A stretch of 50,822 nt of DNA from Nitrospirota bacterium (GTDB taxonomy: Bacteria > Nitrospirota > Thermodesulfovibrionia > Thermodesulfovibrionales > SM23-35): positions 1 through 50,822 of the forward strand of contig JBFMCL010000008.1 in NCBI GenBank assembly GCA_040754395.1, in the 5' to 3' direction. The translations under genes and the position numbers were made by a program. The notes beneath the pieces were generated by a model. That model saw nothing but the letters and a program-made list of their open reading frames with translations, had not been told where the DNA came from and did not search any database. This document shows, piece after piece, positions 35,054 to 46,628 of this stretch (position 1 is the stretch's first letter; every line of letters begins with the position of its first letter).

Positions 35054-36847
35054 TTACTTCACTTTCAGAACCGCCAGAAAGGCCTCCTGAGGCAGTTCAA
35101 CCCTGCCGAACTGCTTCATCTTTTTCTTGCCCTCTTTCTGTTTTTCAAGCAGTTTTCTCTTGCGGGTGATATCTCCACCGTAACATTTGGCAATCACATC
35201 TTTTCTGAGGGGCCTTACGCTTTCCCGCGCAATGATCTTGTTGCCGATAGCTGCCTGAATGATGACTTCGAACATCTGCCTCGGGATGATCTCACGGAGC
35301 TTCTCGGTCAGTTCGCGTCCCTTATAATATGCCTTTTCCTTATGGACGATCAGAGAGAGCGCATCCACTGTCTCACCGTTCAGGAGGATGTTGAGCCTGG
35401 TAAGGTCCGATTCCCTGTATCCGGTGAATTCATAGTCCATGGATGCGTACCCCTTTGAGATGGATTTCAGCCTGTCATAGAAATCCCAGAGGATCTCATT
35501 GAGCGGGAGTTCGTACTCGACCTTTATCCTGTCTTTTCCGATATATGAAAAGCTTTTCTGCACTCCCCTTTTCTCCTGGCACAGGTCGAGAATCGAACCG
35601 ACAAAATCTGCGGGTACAAAAACCGTTACAAGCACAAAAGGCTCCTCGATCTTCTCATAACTGTCCGGCAGCAGAGAGGGGTTTTCGATATGGATGATCT
35701 GGTGGTCTGTCTTTGTAACCCTGTATACGACGGTCGGGGCTGTGCTCAGAAGAGAAAGGTCGAACTCGCGCTCAAGCCTCTCTTTGACGATCTCCATATG
35801 GAGGAGTCCGAGGAAGCCGCATCTGAACCCGAATCCAAGCGCCAGTGAAGTTTCCGGCTCGTAGATGAAAGAGGAATCGTTCAGCCTCAGTTTGTTGAGC
35901 GCATCCCTCAGGTTTTCATACTGATGTGCCTGTGTCGGGTAGAAACCACAAAAAACCATCGGTTTGATATCCTTGTATCCGGGGCATGGCTCCCCGGCAG
36001 GTTTGTCCGCATCAGTAATGGTGTCTCCTATTTTGGTTTCGGTAACATTTTTTATGCCCGCGATGATATATCCGACTTCCCCTGAAGAAAGCTCGGATGC
36101 CGGCTCCATTTTCGGAGAGAAAATGCCGACCTGTGCCACTTCAAAAACACGGCCGGTTGCCATCAGCTTTATCTTTTTCCCTGCCTTCACAATCCCGTCG
36201 AAAACCCTTACAAGGACAATAACGCCCTGATAATTGTCAAACCAGGAATCAAACAGCAGTGCCTTCAGGGGGTTGCTGTCATGCCCCTGCGGCGGAGGTA
36301 TCTTCCTTACGATCGCCTCGAGGATCTCCTTTGTGCCGATTCCTTCTTTTGCGCTTGCCATCACCGCGTCTGCACAGTCGATGCCAATGGCTTCCTCGAT
36401 CTCTGCCTTTGTCCCTTCCGGATCGGCGGCAGGAAGGTCTATCTTGTTGATAACCGGGACTATTTCAAGGTTGTGCTCAATTGCCAGATAGGCGTTTGCG
36501 AGTGTCTGCGCCTCAACACCCTGTGACGCGTCAACAACCAGCAGGGCACCTTCACATGAAGCGAGACTCCGCGAAACCTCATAGGAGAAATCCACGTGAC
36601 CCGGGGTGTCTATGAGGTTCAGGATATACTCGCTGCCGTCATCAGCTGTGTACCTGAGTCTGACCGCATGGGCCTTTATGGTGATGCCCCGTTCTCTTTC
36701 GAGATCCATTGAGTCCAGTACCTGTTCGGTCATTTCCCTAGCGCTCAGGGCGCCGGTATACTCAAGCAGCCTGTCAGCGAGCGTTGATTTGCCATGATCG
36801 ATATGGGCTATGATAGAAAAGTTGCGTATTGTCTGTGTTGTATGCAT
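35054..36847 (-). CDS. lepA: Elongation factor 4 (LepA)
   Basis: A 597-residue translational GTPase that acts on the ribosome under stress. The GTPase domain shows A-H-I-D-H-G-K-S-T (P-loop), R-G-I-T-I-K (switch I), D-T-P-G-H-V-D-F and N-K-I-D-L-P. The LepA-specific C-terminal domain ends with the basic [16 protein letters not shown] and F-L-A-V-L-K. There is no clear ribosome site, but a TAAAAT box lies about 20 nt upstream. Confidence 0.97.
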   Translation of the reverse strand: MHTTQTIRNFSIIAHIDHGKSTLADRLLEYTGALSAREMTEQVLDSMDLERERGITIKAHAVRLRYTADDGSEYILNLIDTPGHVDFSYEVSRSLASCEGALLVVDASQGVEAQTLANAYLAIEHNLEIVPVINKIDLPAADPEGTKAEIEEAIGIDCADAVMASAKEGIGTKEILEAIVRKIPPPQGHDSNPLKALLFDSWFDNYQGVIVLVRVFDGIVKAGKKIKLMATGRVFEVAQVGIFSPKMEPASELSSGEVGYIIAGIKNVTETKIGDTITDADKPAGEPCPGYKDIKPMVFCGFYPTQAHQYENLRDALNKLRLNDSSFIYEPETSLALGFGFRCGFLGLLHMEIVKERLEREFDLSLLSTAPTVVYRVTKTDHQIIHIENPSLLPDSYEKIEEPFVLVTVFVPADFVGSILDLCQEKRGVQKSFSYIGKDRIKVEYELPLNEILWDFYDRLKSISKGYASMDYEFTGYRESDLTRLNILLNGETVDALSLIVHKEKAYYKGRELTEKLREIIPRQMFEVIIQAAIGNKIIARESVRPLRKDVIAKCYGGDITRKRKLLEKQKEGKKKMKQFGRVELPQEAFLAVLKVK

Positions 36848-36999
36848 TTGAGCTTTTTATTTTATCACAAACGGGCAGGAAAAAAGCTGCCGTTCATTGC
36901 ACATTTTTCATAACAGGGCAACCAACCGGAATAATGGAAATTCCGCAACCGAAAGATTGCTTTGCAGGATGTCAAAATGTTAAACTTAAAGAATTTTAA

Positions 37000-38463
<1,464 letters not shown>

Positions 38464-38533
38464 GCAGAAAGCAGACAGCCGTCGCTGCACATCATACACT
38501 ACAAAGCCATTTATTGCACCAGTGAAATAGGGT

Positions 38534-40072
38534 ATGCACGAAGAAAAGATATTGGTTCTCGATTTCGGCTCTCAGTACACCCAGCTTATTGCGAGACGCG
38601 TGAGGGAAAACAGGGTCTATTCAGAGATATTTCCTTTCAATGCAGCCCTCGAAAAAATAAAAGATTTCAATCCAAAGGGCATCATTCTCTCAGGGGGTCC
38701 TTCAAGCGTGTACGATTCCCGCGCACCGATACCTGATCTCGGGATATTCGAGCTCGGAGTCCCTATTCTTGGAATCTGTTACGGCATGCAGCTCATGGCC
38801 CATTGTCTCGGAGGGAAAGTCGCCAGAGCCCGGAAAAGAGAATACGGCAAAGCGGAACTTACCATCGACCAGAGAATGGACATATTCGGCGGAATCCCCA
38901 AAAAAACCGTTGTCTGGATGAGTCACGGGGACAGGATCCAGAGGGTGCCGTCCCGTTTCACGCCGATCGCACATACCGGAAACTCGCCTGTTGCCTCAAT
39001 GGCAGACAAAGGCAGGAAATTCTATTCCCTGCAGTTCCATCCGGAGGTTATCCATACGCCCATGGGCGTGAGAATCATGAAGAACTTCCTCTTTCGCGTG
39101 TGTTCCTGCAAACCTCTATGGACAATGAAGTCATTCATCCAGACTGCGACGGAGGAGATACGTGAAAAGGTGGGGAAGAAGAAAGTGGTTTGCGGAATCA
39201 GCGGGGGAGTGGATTCCACGGTGACTGCCGTTATTGTGCATAAGGCGATAGGCAGACAGCTCACCTGTATTTTTGTGGATAACGGGGTGCTGAGAACCGG
39301 GGAAGCAAAAAAAGTCGAACAGACCCTCAGGAAGCATTTTCACTTGAACATAGACTGTGTTGATGCCTCGGAAATATTTTTGAAAAAACTGAAAGGGGTC
39401 ATCGACCCTGAAAAAAAGCGGAAGATCATCGGAAACGAGTTCATCAGGGTTTTTGAGAGAGAGGCAAGGAAGATCAAAGGGGTCGGATTTCTGGCACAGG
39501 GAACTTTATACCCGGATGTCATAGAGAGCGTCCCCTTCAAGGGCCCTTCAGCCACCATCAAGAGCCACCATAACGTTGGAGGACTCCTTGAGAAGATGAA
39601 ACTGAAGCTGATAGAACCTCTGAGGGAGTTATTCAAGGATGAGGTGAGGGTTCTCGGAAGAGAGCTCGATATGCCTGAAGAGATCATAAACCGTCAGCCA
39701 TTCCCCGGCCCGGGACTCGCGATCCGGGTTATCGGAGAGGTGACACGGGAGCGCTGTGACATCCTGAGGAAAGCGGACGCCATTGTCCTGCATGAAATAA
39801 AAAAGGCTGGTCTCTATACAGAACTCTGGCAGTCATTCGCGGTACTCCTGCCGGTGAAAAGCGTCGGAGTCATGGGGGATGAACGGACCTATGAGAATGT
39901 GATCGCGGTCAGGGCGGTGAAGAGTCTTGACGGCATGACTGCGGACTGGGCAAGGATACCGTATGATGTCATGGGATCCATTTCGAACAGGATCATCAAC
40001 GAGGTCAGAGGCGTCAACAGGGTGGTCTATGATATCAGTTCAAAGCCTCCCAGTACGATTGAGTGGGAATAG
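38534..40072 (+). CDS. guaA: GMP synthase (glutamine-hydrolysing)
   Basis: A 512-residue amidotransferase turning XMP into GMP. The class I glutaminase domain (1-190) has the nucleophile in G-I-C-Y-G-M-Q-L-M and the His-Glu pair in Q-F-H-P-E-V. The PP-loop ATP domain has S-G-G-V-D-S-T-V near 225. The C-terminal dimerisation domain ends with K-P-P-S-T-I-E-W-E. guaB and guaA form the GMP branch unit. Confidence 0.97.
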   Translation: MHEEKILVLDFGSQYTQLIARRVRENRVYSEIFPFNAALEKIKDFNPKGIILSGGPSSVYDSRAPIPDLGIFELGVPILGICYGMQLMAHCLGGKVARARKREYGKAELTIDQRMDIFGGIPKKTVVWMSHGDRIQRVPSRFTPIAHTGNSPVASMADKGRKFYSLQFHPEVIHTPMGVRIMKNFLFRVCSCKPLWTMKSFIQTATEEIREKVGKKKVVCGISGGVDSTVTAVIVHKAIGRQLTCIFVDNGVLRTGEAKKVEQTLRKHFHLNIDCVDASEIFLKKLKGVIDPEKKRKIIGNEFIRVFEREARKIKGVGFLAQGTLYPDVIESVPFKGPSATIKSHHNVGGLLEKMKLKLIEPLRELFKDEVRVLGRELDMPEEIINRQPFPGPGLAIRVIGEVTRERCDILRKADAIVLHEIKKAGLYTELWQSFAVLLPVKSVGVMGDERTYENVIAVRAVKSLDGMTADWARIPYDVMGSISNRIINEVRGVNRVVYDISSKPPSTIEWE

Positions 40073-40137
40073 AGAGAAAGAATACCGGCTGCAGCAGACG
40101 CTGATTCCGAAGGCAGCACCAGGCAACTGATAACCGG

Positions 40138-41031
40138 ATGATGGATATAAAAACGTATCTTCAGGAGAGACGTGAGTTAATTGAATCATACCTGAAATCC
40201 TATTTCTCGGTGCCCTCGTCTCCTCCGGTTCTTCATGAAGCGCTCAGGTACTCGCTCCTGGCCGGTGGAAAGAGAATCCGTCCCATCCTTGTACTTGCTT
40301 CCTATGAAGCCTGTGGCTGCTCCCCTGAAGAAATTATCCCGCAGGCCTCGGCTGTTGAGCTTATCCATACCTATTCCCTGATTCATGACGACCTTCCGGC
40401 CATGGACAATGATGACCTGCGGAGGGGCAGACCCACCAGCCATAAAGTTTTCGGTGAAGCTATTGCAATCCTTGCAGGGGATGCCCTTCTGACGGAAGCG
40501 TTCCTGATGATGACAAAAAAAGGAAAGGATGGAAAAGAGATAAAACCCCTGAATCTGGTAAAATGTGTCAGGGAACTGGCACTCGCATCAGGCGCGTGCG
40601 GCATGGTAGGAGGACAGGCACAGGATATCCTTTCAGAGGATTCGGCTCCTGACAGGGATACGCTTGAGTTTATCCATTCTCATAAAACCGCCGCGCTTAT
40701 TACCGCATCGGTGAGACTCGGTGCGATACTCGGCGGCTGCGGAATGCGCAGGATGAACGCCTTAACAAAATACGGTGAAAATGTGGGGCTCGCTTTTCAG
40801 ATCATTGATGATATACTGGATATAGAGGGCACGACCGAGGAACTCGGCAAGTCAGCGGGTTCAGACACAAAGAAAAGGAAAATGACCTATCCGTCCCTGT
40901 TCGGGCTGGAACATGCGAGACAGAAGGCGGAGGCTCTCATATCATCTGCAACAGATGCGCTGAAGGTATTTTCCTCAGAGGCGGATCCCCTGCGGGAGAT
41001 CGCGGGGTATCTGGGAAAGAGAAAAGCCTAA
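40138..41031 (+). CDS. ispA: Short-chain polyprenyl diphosphate synthase (farnesyl/geranylgeranyl type)
   Basis: A 297-residue enzyme. The first Asp-rich motif is D-D-L-P-A-M-D (near 83-89) and the second is D-D-I-L-D (near 225). The extra two residues between Asp pairs in the first motif are the bacterial FPP synthase type. G-G-K-R-I-R-P binds IPP. It adds IPP units to DMAPP for quinone, cell-wall lipid and other isoprenoids. The stop overlaps the dxs start (TAATG), making a clear isoprenoid operon. Confidence 0.92.
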   Translation: MMDIKTYLQERRELIESYLKSYFSVPSSPPVLHEALRYSLLAGGKRIRPILVLASYEACGCSPEEIIPQASAVELIHTYSLIHDDLPAMDNDDLRRGRPTSHKVFGEAIAILAGDALLTEAFLMMTKKGKDGKEIKPLNLVKCVRELALASGACGMVGGQAQDILSEDSAPDRDTLEFIHSHKTAALITASVRLGAILGGCGMRRMNALTKYGENVGLAFQIIDDILDIEGTTEELGKSAGSDTKKRKMTYPSLFGLEHARQKAEALISSATDALKVFSSEADPLREIAGYLGKRKA

Positions 41032-42914
41032 TGTATCTCGAACGGATCAGGACTCCAAAGGATGTGAAGAAACTCTCTTTTGCCGAACTGAAGATCCTGA
41101 CTGACGAGCTGAGGGAAACCATCATCAGCCGCGTTTCTAAAAACGGAGGCCATCTGGCGTCAAACCTCGGAGTGATAGAACTGACAATAGCCTTGCATTA
41201 CGTCTTCAATTCTCCCGCAGACAAAATAATATGGGACGTCGGGCATCAGACATATCCCCACAAGCTTCTCACCGGACGGTTGGGAGGATTTCCGAGCATC
41301 AGAAAATACAGGGGGATTTCCGGATTTCCCAAGAGAGATGAGAGCGACCACGACCCCTTCGGCACAGGTCACAGTTCGACCTCGATATCCGCTGCAATGG
41401 GTATTCTGGAGGGGAGAGACAGAAACAGGGAGCATTTCAAGGTTATCGCTGTCATCGGAGACGGGGCCATGACCGGAGGACTGGCGTTCGAGGGGCTGAA
41501 TAATGCGGGCCATCTCCAGAAGGACCTTATTGTCATACTGAATGATAATGAAATGTCCATATCACGGAATGTCGGGGCGCTCCCTGAATATCTGAACAGG
41601 ATCATGACCGGCGAATTGTTTCAGAAATTCAAGAAGGATACGAAGTCAATCCTCGAGAATATCCCCAAGGTGGGAAACAGGGCAGCGAAGATTGCCCAGA
41701 AAACGGAGGAGATGCTGAAGCGTCTTATTCTGCCGGGGATAATCTTTCAGGAGCTCGGGTTCAATTACGTCGGTCCCATAGACGGACACAACATCGAGCT
41801 TCTGATCAGCACACTGAAGCGGATAAAAACAGAACCGTATCCCACACTCGTGCACGTTATTACGAAAAAGGGCCGCGGATACGAATTCTCCGAAAAAGAC
41901 CCCTCCCTCTATCACGGTATCGGGCCTTTCAAACTGGAGACAGGGTCTCCCATAAGCGGAGGCTGCCTTACCTACAGTGAAGCCTTCGGTAATATTCTTG
42001 CCGAACTGGCGGAAAAGGATCAGAGGATAGTTGCTATTACCGCGGCGATGAAGGAAGGAACAGGGCTTGAAACGTTTGCAAAAAAATATCCTGACAGGAT
42101 TTATGATGTCGGCATCGCGGAATCCCATGCGGTCACTTTTGCCGCAGGGCTTGCAACACAGGGGGTCAGGCCGGTTGTTGCGATTTATTCGACCTTTCTC
42201 CAAAGGGCGTACGATCAGATTGTGCATGACGTCTGTCTTCAGAACCTCCCGGTCATTTTTTCCATTGACAGGGCCGGTATAGTAGGAGAAGACGGTCCGA
42301 CCCATAACGGGGTGTTCGATCTTTCCTATCTGCGGCATATTCCGAATATCGCCGTGATGGAGCCGAAAGACGACAATGAACTCAGGGCAATGTTCGGGCT
42401 CGCGCTCAGTCATAACGGTCCATGTGCAATCAGATATCCACGGGGAAAGGTCCAGTCATTCGGACCGTTGTCAGCTCCTCAGTGTCCTTTCAAGATCGGG
42501 GAGGCCGAAGTGCTCAGAGACGGAAAGGACGTTGCAGTGATCGCCCTTGGAAATACGGTATATCCGGCGTTCCACGCTGCGCTGAGGCTTGAAAAGGAAG
42601 GCTTCACCACGATGGTTGTCAATGCGCGTTTTGTAAAGCCGTTGGACCGCAATCTTATATCTTCCATAGTATCTGCTGTTCCACGGATAGTCACGATCGA
42701 GGAAAACGTGCTTCAGGGGGGATTCGGGAGTGCAGTGATTGAATTCCTGAACGAAATGGGAGGCCCTTATGTCAGGGTCAAGCGTATCGGTATCCCTGAC
42801 ATTTTTATTGAACAGGGAGCGCCGGGTGAACTGAGGACGAAATACGGACTCGACGAAGAGGGAATTTATCTGGCCCTGCTTGCTATCCACAAAGAGCCGA
42901 CGTACAGCTATTGA
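41031..42914 (+). CDS. dxs: 1-deoxy-D-xylulose-5-phosphate synthase
   Basis: A 627-residue thiamine-diphosphate enzyme, first step of the MEP isoprenoid pathway (pyruvate plus glyceraldehyde-3-phosphate). Marks: S-N-L-G-V-I-E-L-T near 44, D-V-G-H-Q-T-Y-P-H-K, the ThDP motif G-D-G-A-M-T-G-G with L-N-D-N later, and D-R-A-G-I-V-G-E-D-G-P-T-H in the second half. It sits between the prenyltransferase and tlyA genes, overlapping both. Confidence 0.97.
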   Translation: MYLERIRTPKDVKKLSFAELKILTDELRETIISRVSKNGGHLASNLGVIELTIALHYVFNSPADKIIWDVGHQTYPHKLLTGRLGGFPSIRKYRGISGFPKRDESDHDPFGTGHSSTSISAAMGILEGRDRNREHFKVIAVIGDGAMTGGLAFEGLNNAGHLQKDLIVILNDNEMSISRNVGALPEYLNRIMTGELFQKFKKDTKSILENIPKVGNRAAKIAQKTEEMLKRLILPGIIFQELGFNYVGPIDGHNIELLISTLKRIKTEPYPTLVHVITKKGRGYEFSEKDPSLYHGIGPFKLETGSPISGGCLTYSEAFGNILAELAEKDQRIVAITAAMKEGTGLETFAKKYPDRIYDVGIAESHAVTFAAGLATQGVRPVVAIYSTFLQRAYDQIVHDVCLQNLPVIFSIDRAGIVGEDGPTHNGVFDLSYLRHIPNIAVMEPKDDNELRAMFGLALSHNGPCAIRYPRGKVQSFGPLSAPQCPFKIGEAEVLRDGKDVAVIALGNTVYPAFHAALRLEKEGFTTMVVNARFVKPLDRNLISSIVSAVPRIVTIEENVLQGGFGSAVIEFLNEMGGPYVRVKRIGIPDIFIEQGAPGELRTKYGLDEEGIYLALLAIHKEPTYSY

Positions 42915-43696
42915 AGGAAAGACTTGACAGGATTCTTGTATCACGGGGGCTTGTACAGAGCAGAGAAGTAGCGAAGGCCCTTGTGATTGCAGGAAATGTC
43001 TTCGTTGACGGCATAAAAGTGACAAAAGCCGGAACCTTTACCAGTCAGGACGCTGATATCGTACTGAAGGATGCGCGATTGCCCTATGTCAGCAGGGGAG
43101 GGCTCAAACTTGAAGCAGCGATAGATTACTTCAGGATCGATGTGAAGAATAAGGTGGTCATGGATGTCGGGGCGTCGACAGGAGGATTTACCGACTGTCT
43201 GCTGCAAAAAGGCGCCGGAAAGGTATATGCAATCGATGTAGGTTACGGGCAGCTCGCATGGTCTCTGAGAAAAGACCCGAGAGTTATTGTGATGGAAAGA
43301 ACCAATGTCAGATATCTGGATGCAATGGATGAAGGTGAGGCATCCAGGTTCAGCGGGCAGGAGTTTGCAGACCTCCGGGATCATCTCGTAGATATTGCCG
43401 CCATTGACGTATCATTCATTTCCCTCAGAAAGGTCATCCCCGTGGTAAAGAAGTTCCTGAGGAAAGAAGGCGTGATCATTGCGCTTGTCAAGCCGCAGTT
43501 TGAGGTTGGCAAGGGAGAGGTGGGAAAAGGAGGGATTGTGAGGGAAGAAGAAAAAAGACTGCAGGCGGTCAAGGATATACAGAGGGATTCTGAATCCCAT
43601 GGATTCAGGACTGCAGGGGTTTTTCAGTCTCCTGTCCCGGGACAGAAGGGAAACAGAGAATACTTTATTTTCATGAAGGGGGAAAACAATGGCTGA
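42911..43696 (+). CDS. tlyA: TlyA-family rRNA 2'-O-methyltransferase
   Basis: A 261-residue protein with an N-terminal S4 RNA-binding domain (about 1-60, L-D-x-I-L-V-S-R-G-L) and an FtsJ-like methyltransferase (about 80-250, D-V-G-A-S-T-G-G-F-T-D-C-L-L, then D-V-S-F-I-S-L-R-K and K-P-Q-F-E-V-G). Homologues 2'-O-methylate rRNA and were first called hemolysins. The TTG start overlaps the dxs stop (TTGA), so it is translationally coupled. The next gene starts inside its end. Confidence 0.92.
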   Translation: MKERLDRILVSRGLVQSREVAKALVIAGNVFVDGIKVTKAGTFTSQDADIVLKDARLPYVSRGGLKLEAAIDYFRIDVKNKVVMDVGASTGGFTDCLLQKGAGKVYAIDVGYGQLAWSLRKDPRVIVMERTNVRYLDAMDEGEASRFSGQEFADLRDHLVDIAAIDVSFISLRKVIPVVKKFLRKEGVIIALVKPQFEVGKGEVGKGGIVREEEKRLQAVKDIQRDSESHGFRTAGVFQSPVPGQKGNREYFIFMKGENNG

Positions 43697-44366
43697 TGAC
43701 AGAATCCTCATAGGCTTCCAGATGTCGAGCGTATCCAAAGAGACGATAGAACTGCTCCTTGAAGACGCCCAGGATCCGTCTTTATATGAAGAAGTCGCAA
43801 AGACGAATGTCAACAGGCCCGAGATTCTCGCACTTCTTCTGGAAAACCCGGATACCCCTGACGAGGTACTGCATTTCGTGAGCGGCATCCTCAGGGTCCC
43901 GGCAAAAAAGAAAACGGAGATAGTCAGGGCACGGAAGACTTCAGAGGAGCGTTCCGAGAGTATGCTCCAGAAGGTCCAGAAACTGTCTGTTGCGGAACGG
44001 ATACACCTTGCGCTCAAAGGCGGCAAGGAAGTGCGGACAATACTGCTGAGAGACCCGAACAAGGAAGTGTCATTAACCGTGCTCGAAAACCCGAAAATAA
44101 CCGAGACAGAGGTGGAATTGGTCGCACGATCCCGCTCCATATCGGATGAAGCGCTGAGAAAAATCACCAAGAAGAGGGAGTGGATGAAGAATTACAGTAT
44201 TACTCTCGCGCTCGTGACGAACCCGAAAACTCCTCCGGGGATTGCCATACCGCTTGTCAGTGACCTGAAAACGAGAGATCTCAGCCTGCTCGAGAAGAAC
44301 AAGAATGTCACGGAGGGGATCCGTGCGACCGCAAAAAAACTTCTCCGTGCAAGAAGGCCTCATTAA
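43689..44366 (+). CDS. Variant-repeat (LRV/HEAT-like) protein, function unknown
   Basis: A 225-residue soluble helical protein with a recurring unit of the form L-x-N-P-x-T/I-x-x-E-V: L-L-E-N-P-D-T-P-D-E-V near 52, V-L-E-N-P-K-I-T-E-T-E-V near 132 and A-L-V-T-N-P-K-T-P-P near 175. R-D-P-N-K-E-V lies before the second unit. This resembles leucine-rich-variant or DUF2336-type helical repeats used for protein contacts. It overlaps tlyA by 8 nt and is the last gene of the isoprenoid operon. I cannot name its partner. Confidence 0.75.
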   Translation: MADDRILIGFQMSSVSKETIELLLEDAQDPSLYEEVAKTNVNRPEILALLLENPDTPDEVLHFVSGILRVPAKKKTEIVRARKTSEERSESMLQKVQKLSVAERIHLALKGGKEVRTILLRDPNKEVSLTVLENPKITETEVELVARSRSISDEALRKITKKREWMKNYSITLALVTNPKTPPGIAIPLVSDLKTRDLSLLEKNKNVTEGIRATAKKLLRARRPH

Positions 44367-44463
44367 ACAACCTCCAGAAATCTGTTGCAAATTCTTTCCA
44401 AATACCGTTAAATAAAAATTTCCTAACATTCAGGAGCAGAGAATATTTTTTAAGAGGTGTCAG

Positions 44464-45627
44464 GTGCTGAGGACATTTAAAATAGAGAAGACGCATGCAG
44501 GGATTATTCCCGAATCAACCCTGTTCAAAACATTGCGTTATCTTGATAAAGAGAAGATTGAAACGCCTTTTCTCCTGATAGACAGTGATAAAGTAAGGGA
44601 AAAGACATCACTGATCGGTCGTCATATCAGGAACGCAAGGGTGTTCTATGCGGTGAAGGCAAACCCTGACATCGAGATACTCAGATTCCTCGATACACTC
44701 GGGATGGGGTTCGAGATTGCCTCTGAGGGAGAACTCGAGATGCTCTCGTCGATAGGGGTTGAACCTTCAAGGATAATCTCGAGCAATCCGGTCAAGTCCC
44801 TCAAGTTTCTGAAGATGGCTGCCGCATGCGGAGTAAACAGGTTCTCTTTTGACTCTGCGGAAGAGGTCAAAAAGCTTGCCGATATGATTCCCGGCTGTAA
44901 TGTATATGTGAGGCTTTCAGTGCCGAATGAAGGAAGTGAATGGCCGCTCAGCAAGAAATTCGGCGTGGAACTCGACGAAGCACTCGCGCTTCTTTTATAT
45001 GCGAGGGATATGGGCCTGAATCCTTCAGGGATCACCTTCCACGTCGGTTCCCAGTGCACAAATATCTACAACTGGAACATCGCCCTCGATAAGGCGAAAA
45101 ACCTCTGGGATCTGGCGTCAAATAAGGGACTGAAACTGCGCCTGCTGAACCTCGGGGGGGGATATCCCATACGATACACGAAGAACGTAATCAGCATAGA
45201 AGCGATAGAAAAGAATGTGGACCAGCTTATCCGCGAAAGGTTTCCCGAAGACACTGAGATCCATATTGAGCCGGGAAGGGCGGTCGTCGGTGATGCCGGG
45301 GTGTTGGTGACAACGGTAATCGGAAAGGCGCCGAGAGGAGATGAAGACTGGCTTTATATCGATGTCGGAGTGTTCAACGGACTTATGGAAAGCGTCGGCG
45401 GAATCAGGTACAGCTATATCGCTGAAACCCGGACGGAGGCAGGGGACAGGAAGGAATGGACAGTGGCAGGCCCGAGCTGTGACAGCTTTGATGTCATCGA
45501 CAAAAACGTATCGCTTCCCGATCCGCCTGTGGGAACCCTGATTCTCATCCTGTCAAGCGGTGCGTATACCATATCCTATGCCTCGGAATTCAACGGATTC
45601 TCAATACCGAAAACAATTTTACTTTAG
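44464..45627 (+). CDS. Type III PLP decarboxylase (ornithine/lysine/diaminopimelate-type)
   Basis: A 387-residue enzyme of the alanine-racemase-fold decarboxylases. The PLP Lys is K65 in F-Y-A-V-K-A-N-P. Then come H-V-G-S-Q, L-N-L-G-G-G-Y-P (phosphate loop), E-P-G-R-A-V-V-G, and the active-site G-P-S-C-D-S-F-D, which is the ornithine-decarboxylase form. GTG start with AGAGGTG about 6 nt upstream. With two aminopropyltransferases downstream, ornithine decarboxylase giving putrescine is the best guess; lysine or a carboxy-polyamine substrate is possible. Confidence 0.85.
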   Translation: MLRTFKIEKTHAGIIPESTLFKTLRYLDKEKIETPFLLIDSDKVREKTSLIGRHIRNARVFYAVKANPDIEILRFLDTLGMGFEIASEGELEMLSSIGVEPSRIISSNPVKSLKFLKMAAACGVNRFSFDSAEEVKKLADMIPGCNVYVRLSVPNEGSEWPLSKKFGVELDEALALLLYARDMGLNPSGITFHVGSQCTNIYNWNIALDKAKNLWDLASNKGLKLRLLNLGGGYPIRYTKNVISIEAIEKNVDQLIRERFPEDTEIHIEPGRAVVGDAGVLVTTVIGKAPRGDEDWLYIDVGVFNGLMESVGGIRYSYIAETRTEAGDRKEWTVAGPSCDSFDVIDKNVSLPDPPVGTLILILSSGAYTISYASEFNGFSIPKTILL

Positions 45628-45639
45628 AGAGGGAGAAAA

Positions 45640-46479
45640 ATGATCAAGTTTACCGAAAAGGCGCCGTATGCGCCGGTGGAATATCTGTACGATGTCGAGG
45701 AGATTCTTTACAAGGGCAAGAGCAGATTCCAGGAGATCATGGTGATCAGGAATCCCTATTACGGGAAAATGCTCATCCTTGACAATGTGGTCCAGATGAC
45801 CGAGAGGGATGAGTTCTTTTACCATGAAATGCTTACCCATGTCGCAATGCGGGCTGTTCCAAACCCCAGAAAGGTTATTGTGATCGGCGGAGGTGACGGG
45901 GGCGTGGTAAGGGAAGTATTAAAGCACAGGACGGTGGAAAAGGTGTATTTTGTGGAGATTGACGAAGAGGTTATCAATATCTCGAAAACCTATTTCCCGA
46001 CAGTTTCCTCGGGGATGGACGACCCCCGTGTTGAGATCAAGATCATGGACGGTGCCGACTTTCTCGCGAAAAGGAAGACCTCTGACATTGATGCCGTGAT
46101 TATTGATTCCACCGATATCGTCGGTTTTGCGAGAAGTCTGTTTACCGATGAATTCTTCAACTCTGTAAAAAAGTGCCTGACTGATGAAGGAATGTTTGTC
46201 ACCCACACGGAATCAATCCATTTCCACAAGGATATGGTCATTGAAATACAGGAGGATCTGAAAAAGATCTTTCCTGTGGTAGACCTGTATACAGCTCCCA
46301 TTGCGACGTATCCCGGCAACTGGTGGGCTTTCGCGATTGCAGCAAAGGGAAACTCTCCAAGGGAGATAAGAAGCGGTTCCGACGTGCAGACGAAATATTA
46401 CAGCGACGAAATACATCAGCAATCGTTCATGCCGAGAGGGTTGTATGATAAACTTATGAAAAGAGAACTGCACTGGTAA
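45640..46479 (+). CDS. speE: Spermidine synthase (aminopropyltransferase)
   Basis: A 279-residue cytosolic enzyme adding an aminopropyl group from decarboxylated SAM to putrescine. Conserved marks: G-G-G-D-G-G-V-V-R-E-V (about 88-98), the catalytic Asp in I-I-D-S-T-D, and the E-M-L-T-H segment. D-S-T-D is followed by I-V-G instead of the common P-x-G. It is 12 nt behind the decarboxylase with a good GAGGGAG site, so the two are cotranscribed. SpeD (SAM decarboxylase) is not in the window. Confidence 0.92.
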   Translation: MIKFTEKAPYAPVEYLYDVEEILYKGKSRFQEIMVIRNPYYGKMLILDNVVQMTERDEFFYHEMLTHVAMRAVPNPRKVIVIGGGDGGVVREVLKHRTVEKVYFVEIDEEVINISKTYFPTVSSGMDDPRVEIKIMDGADFLAKRKTSDIDAVIIDSTDIVGFARSLFTDEFFNSVKKCLTDEGMFVTHTESIHFHKDMVIEIQEDLKKIFPVVDLYTAPIATYPGNWWAFAIAAKGNSPREIRSGSDVQTKYYSDEIHQQSFMPRGLYDKLMKRELHW

Positions 46480-46628
46480 AGCCGCATCTCCTTCCATGGA
46501 TTACCGGGAGATGGCTGCAATACGGATTTCCCGCTTTCATTAACGGAAAGTTGCATATCACTCAATGAAGGCGGAGATTGCCCCTCTCTTTGTTGCGCAG
46601 AAGACAAAGGGCGGTACAGGAGAGACAG

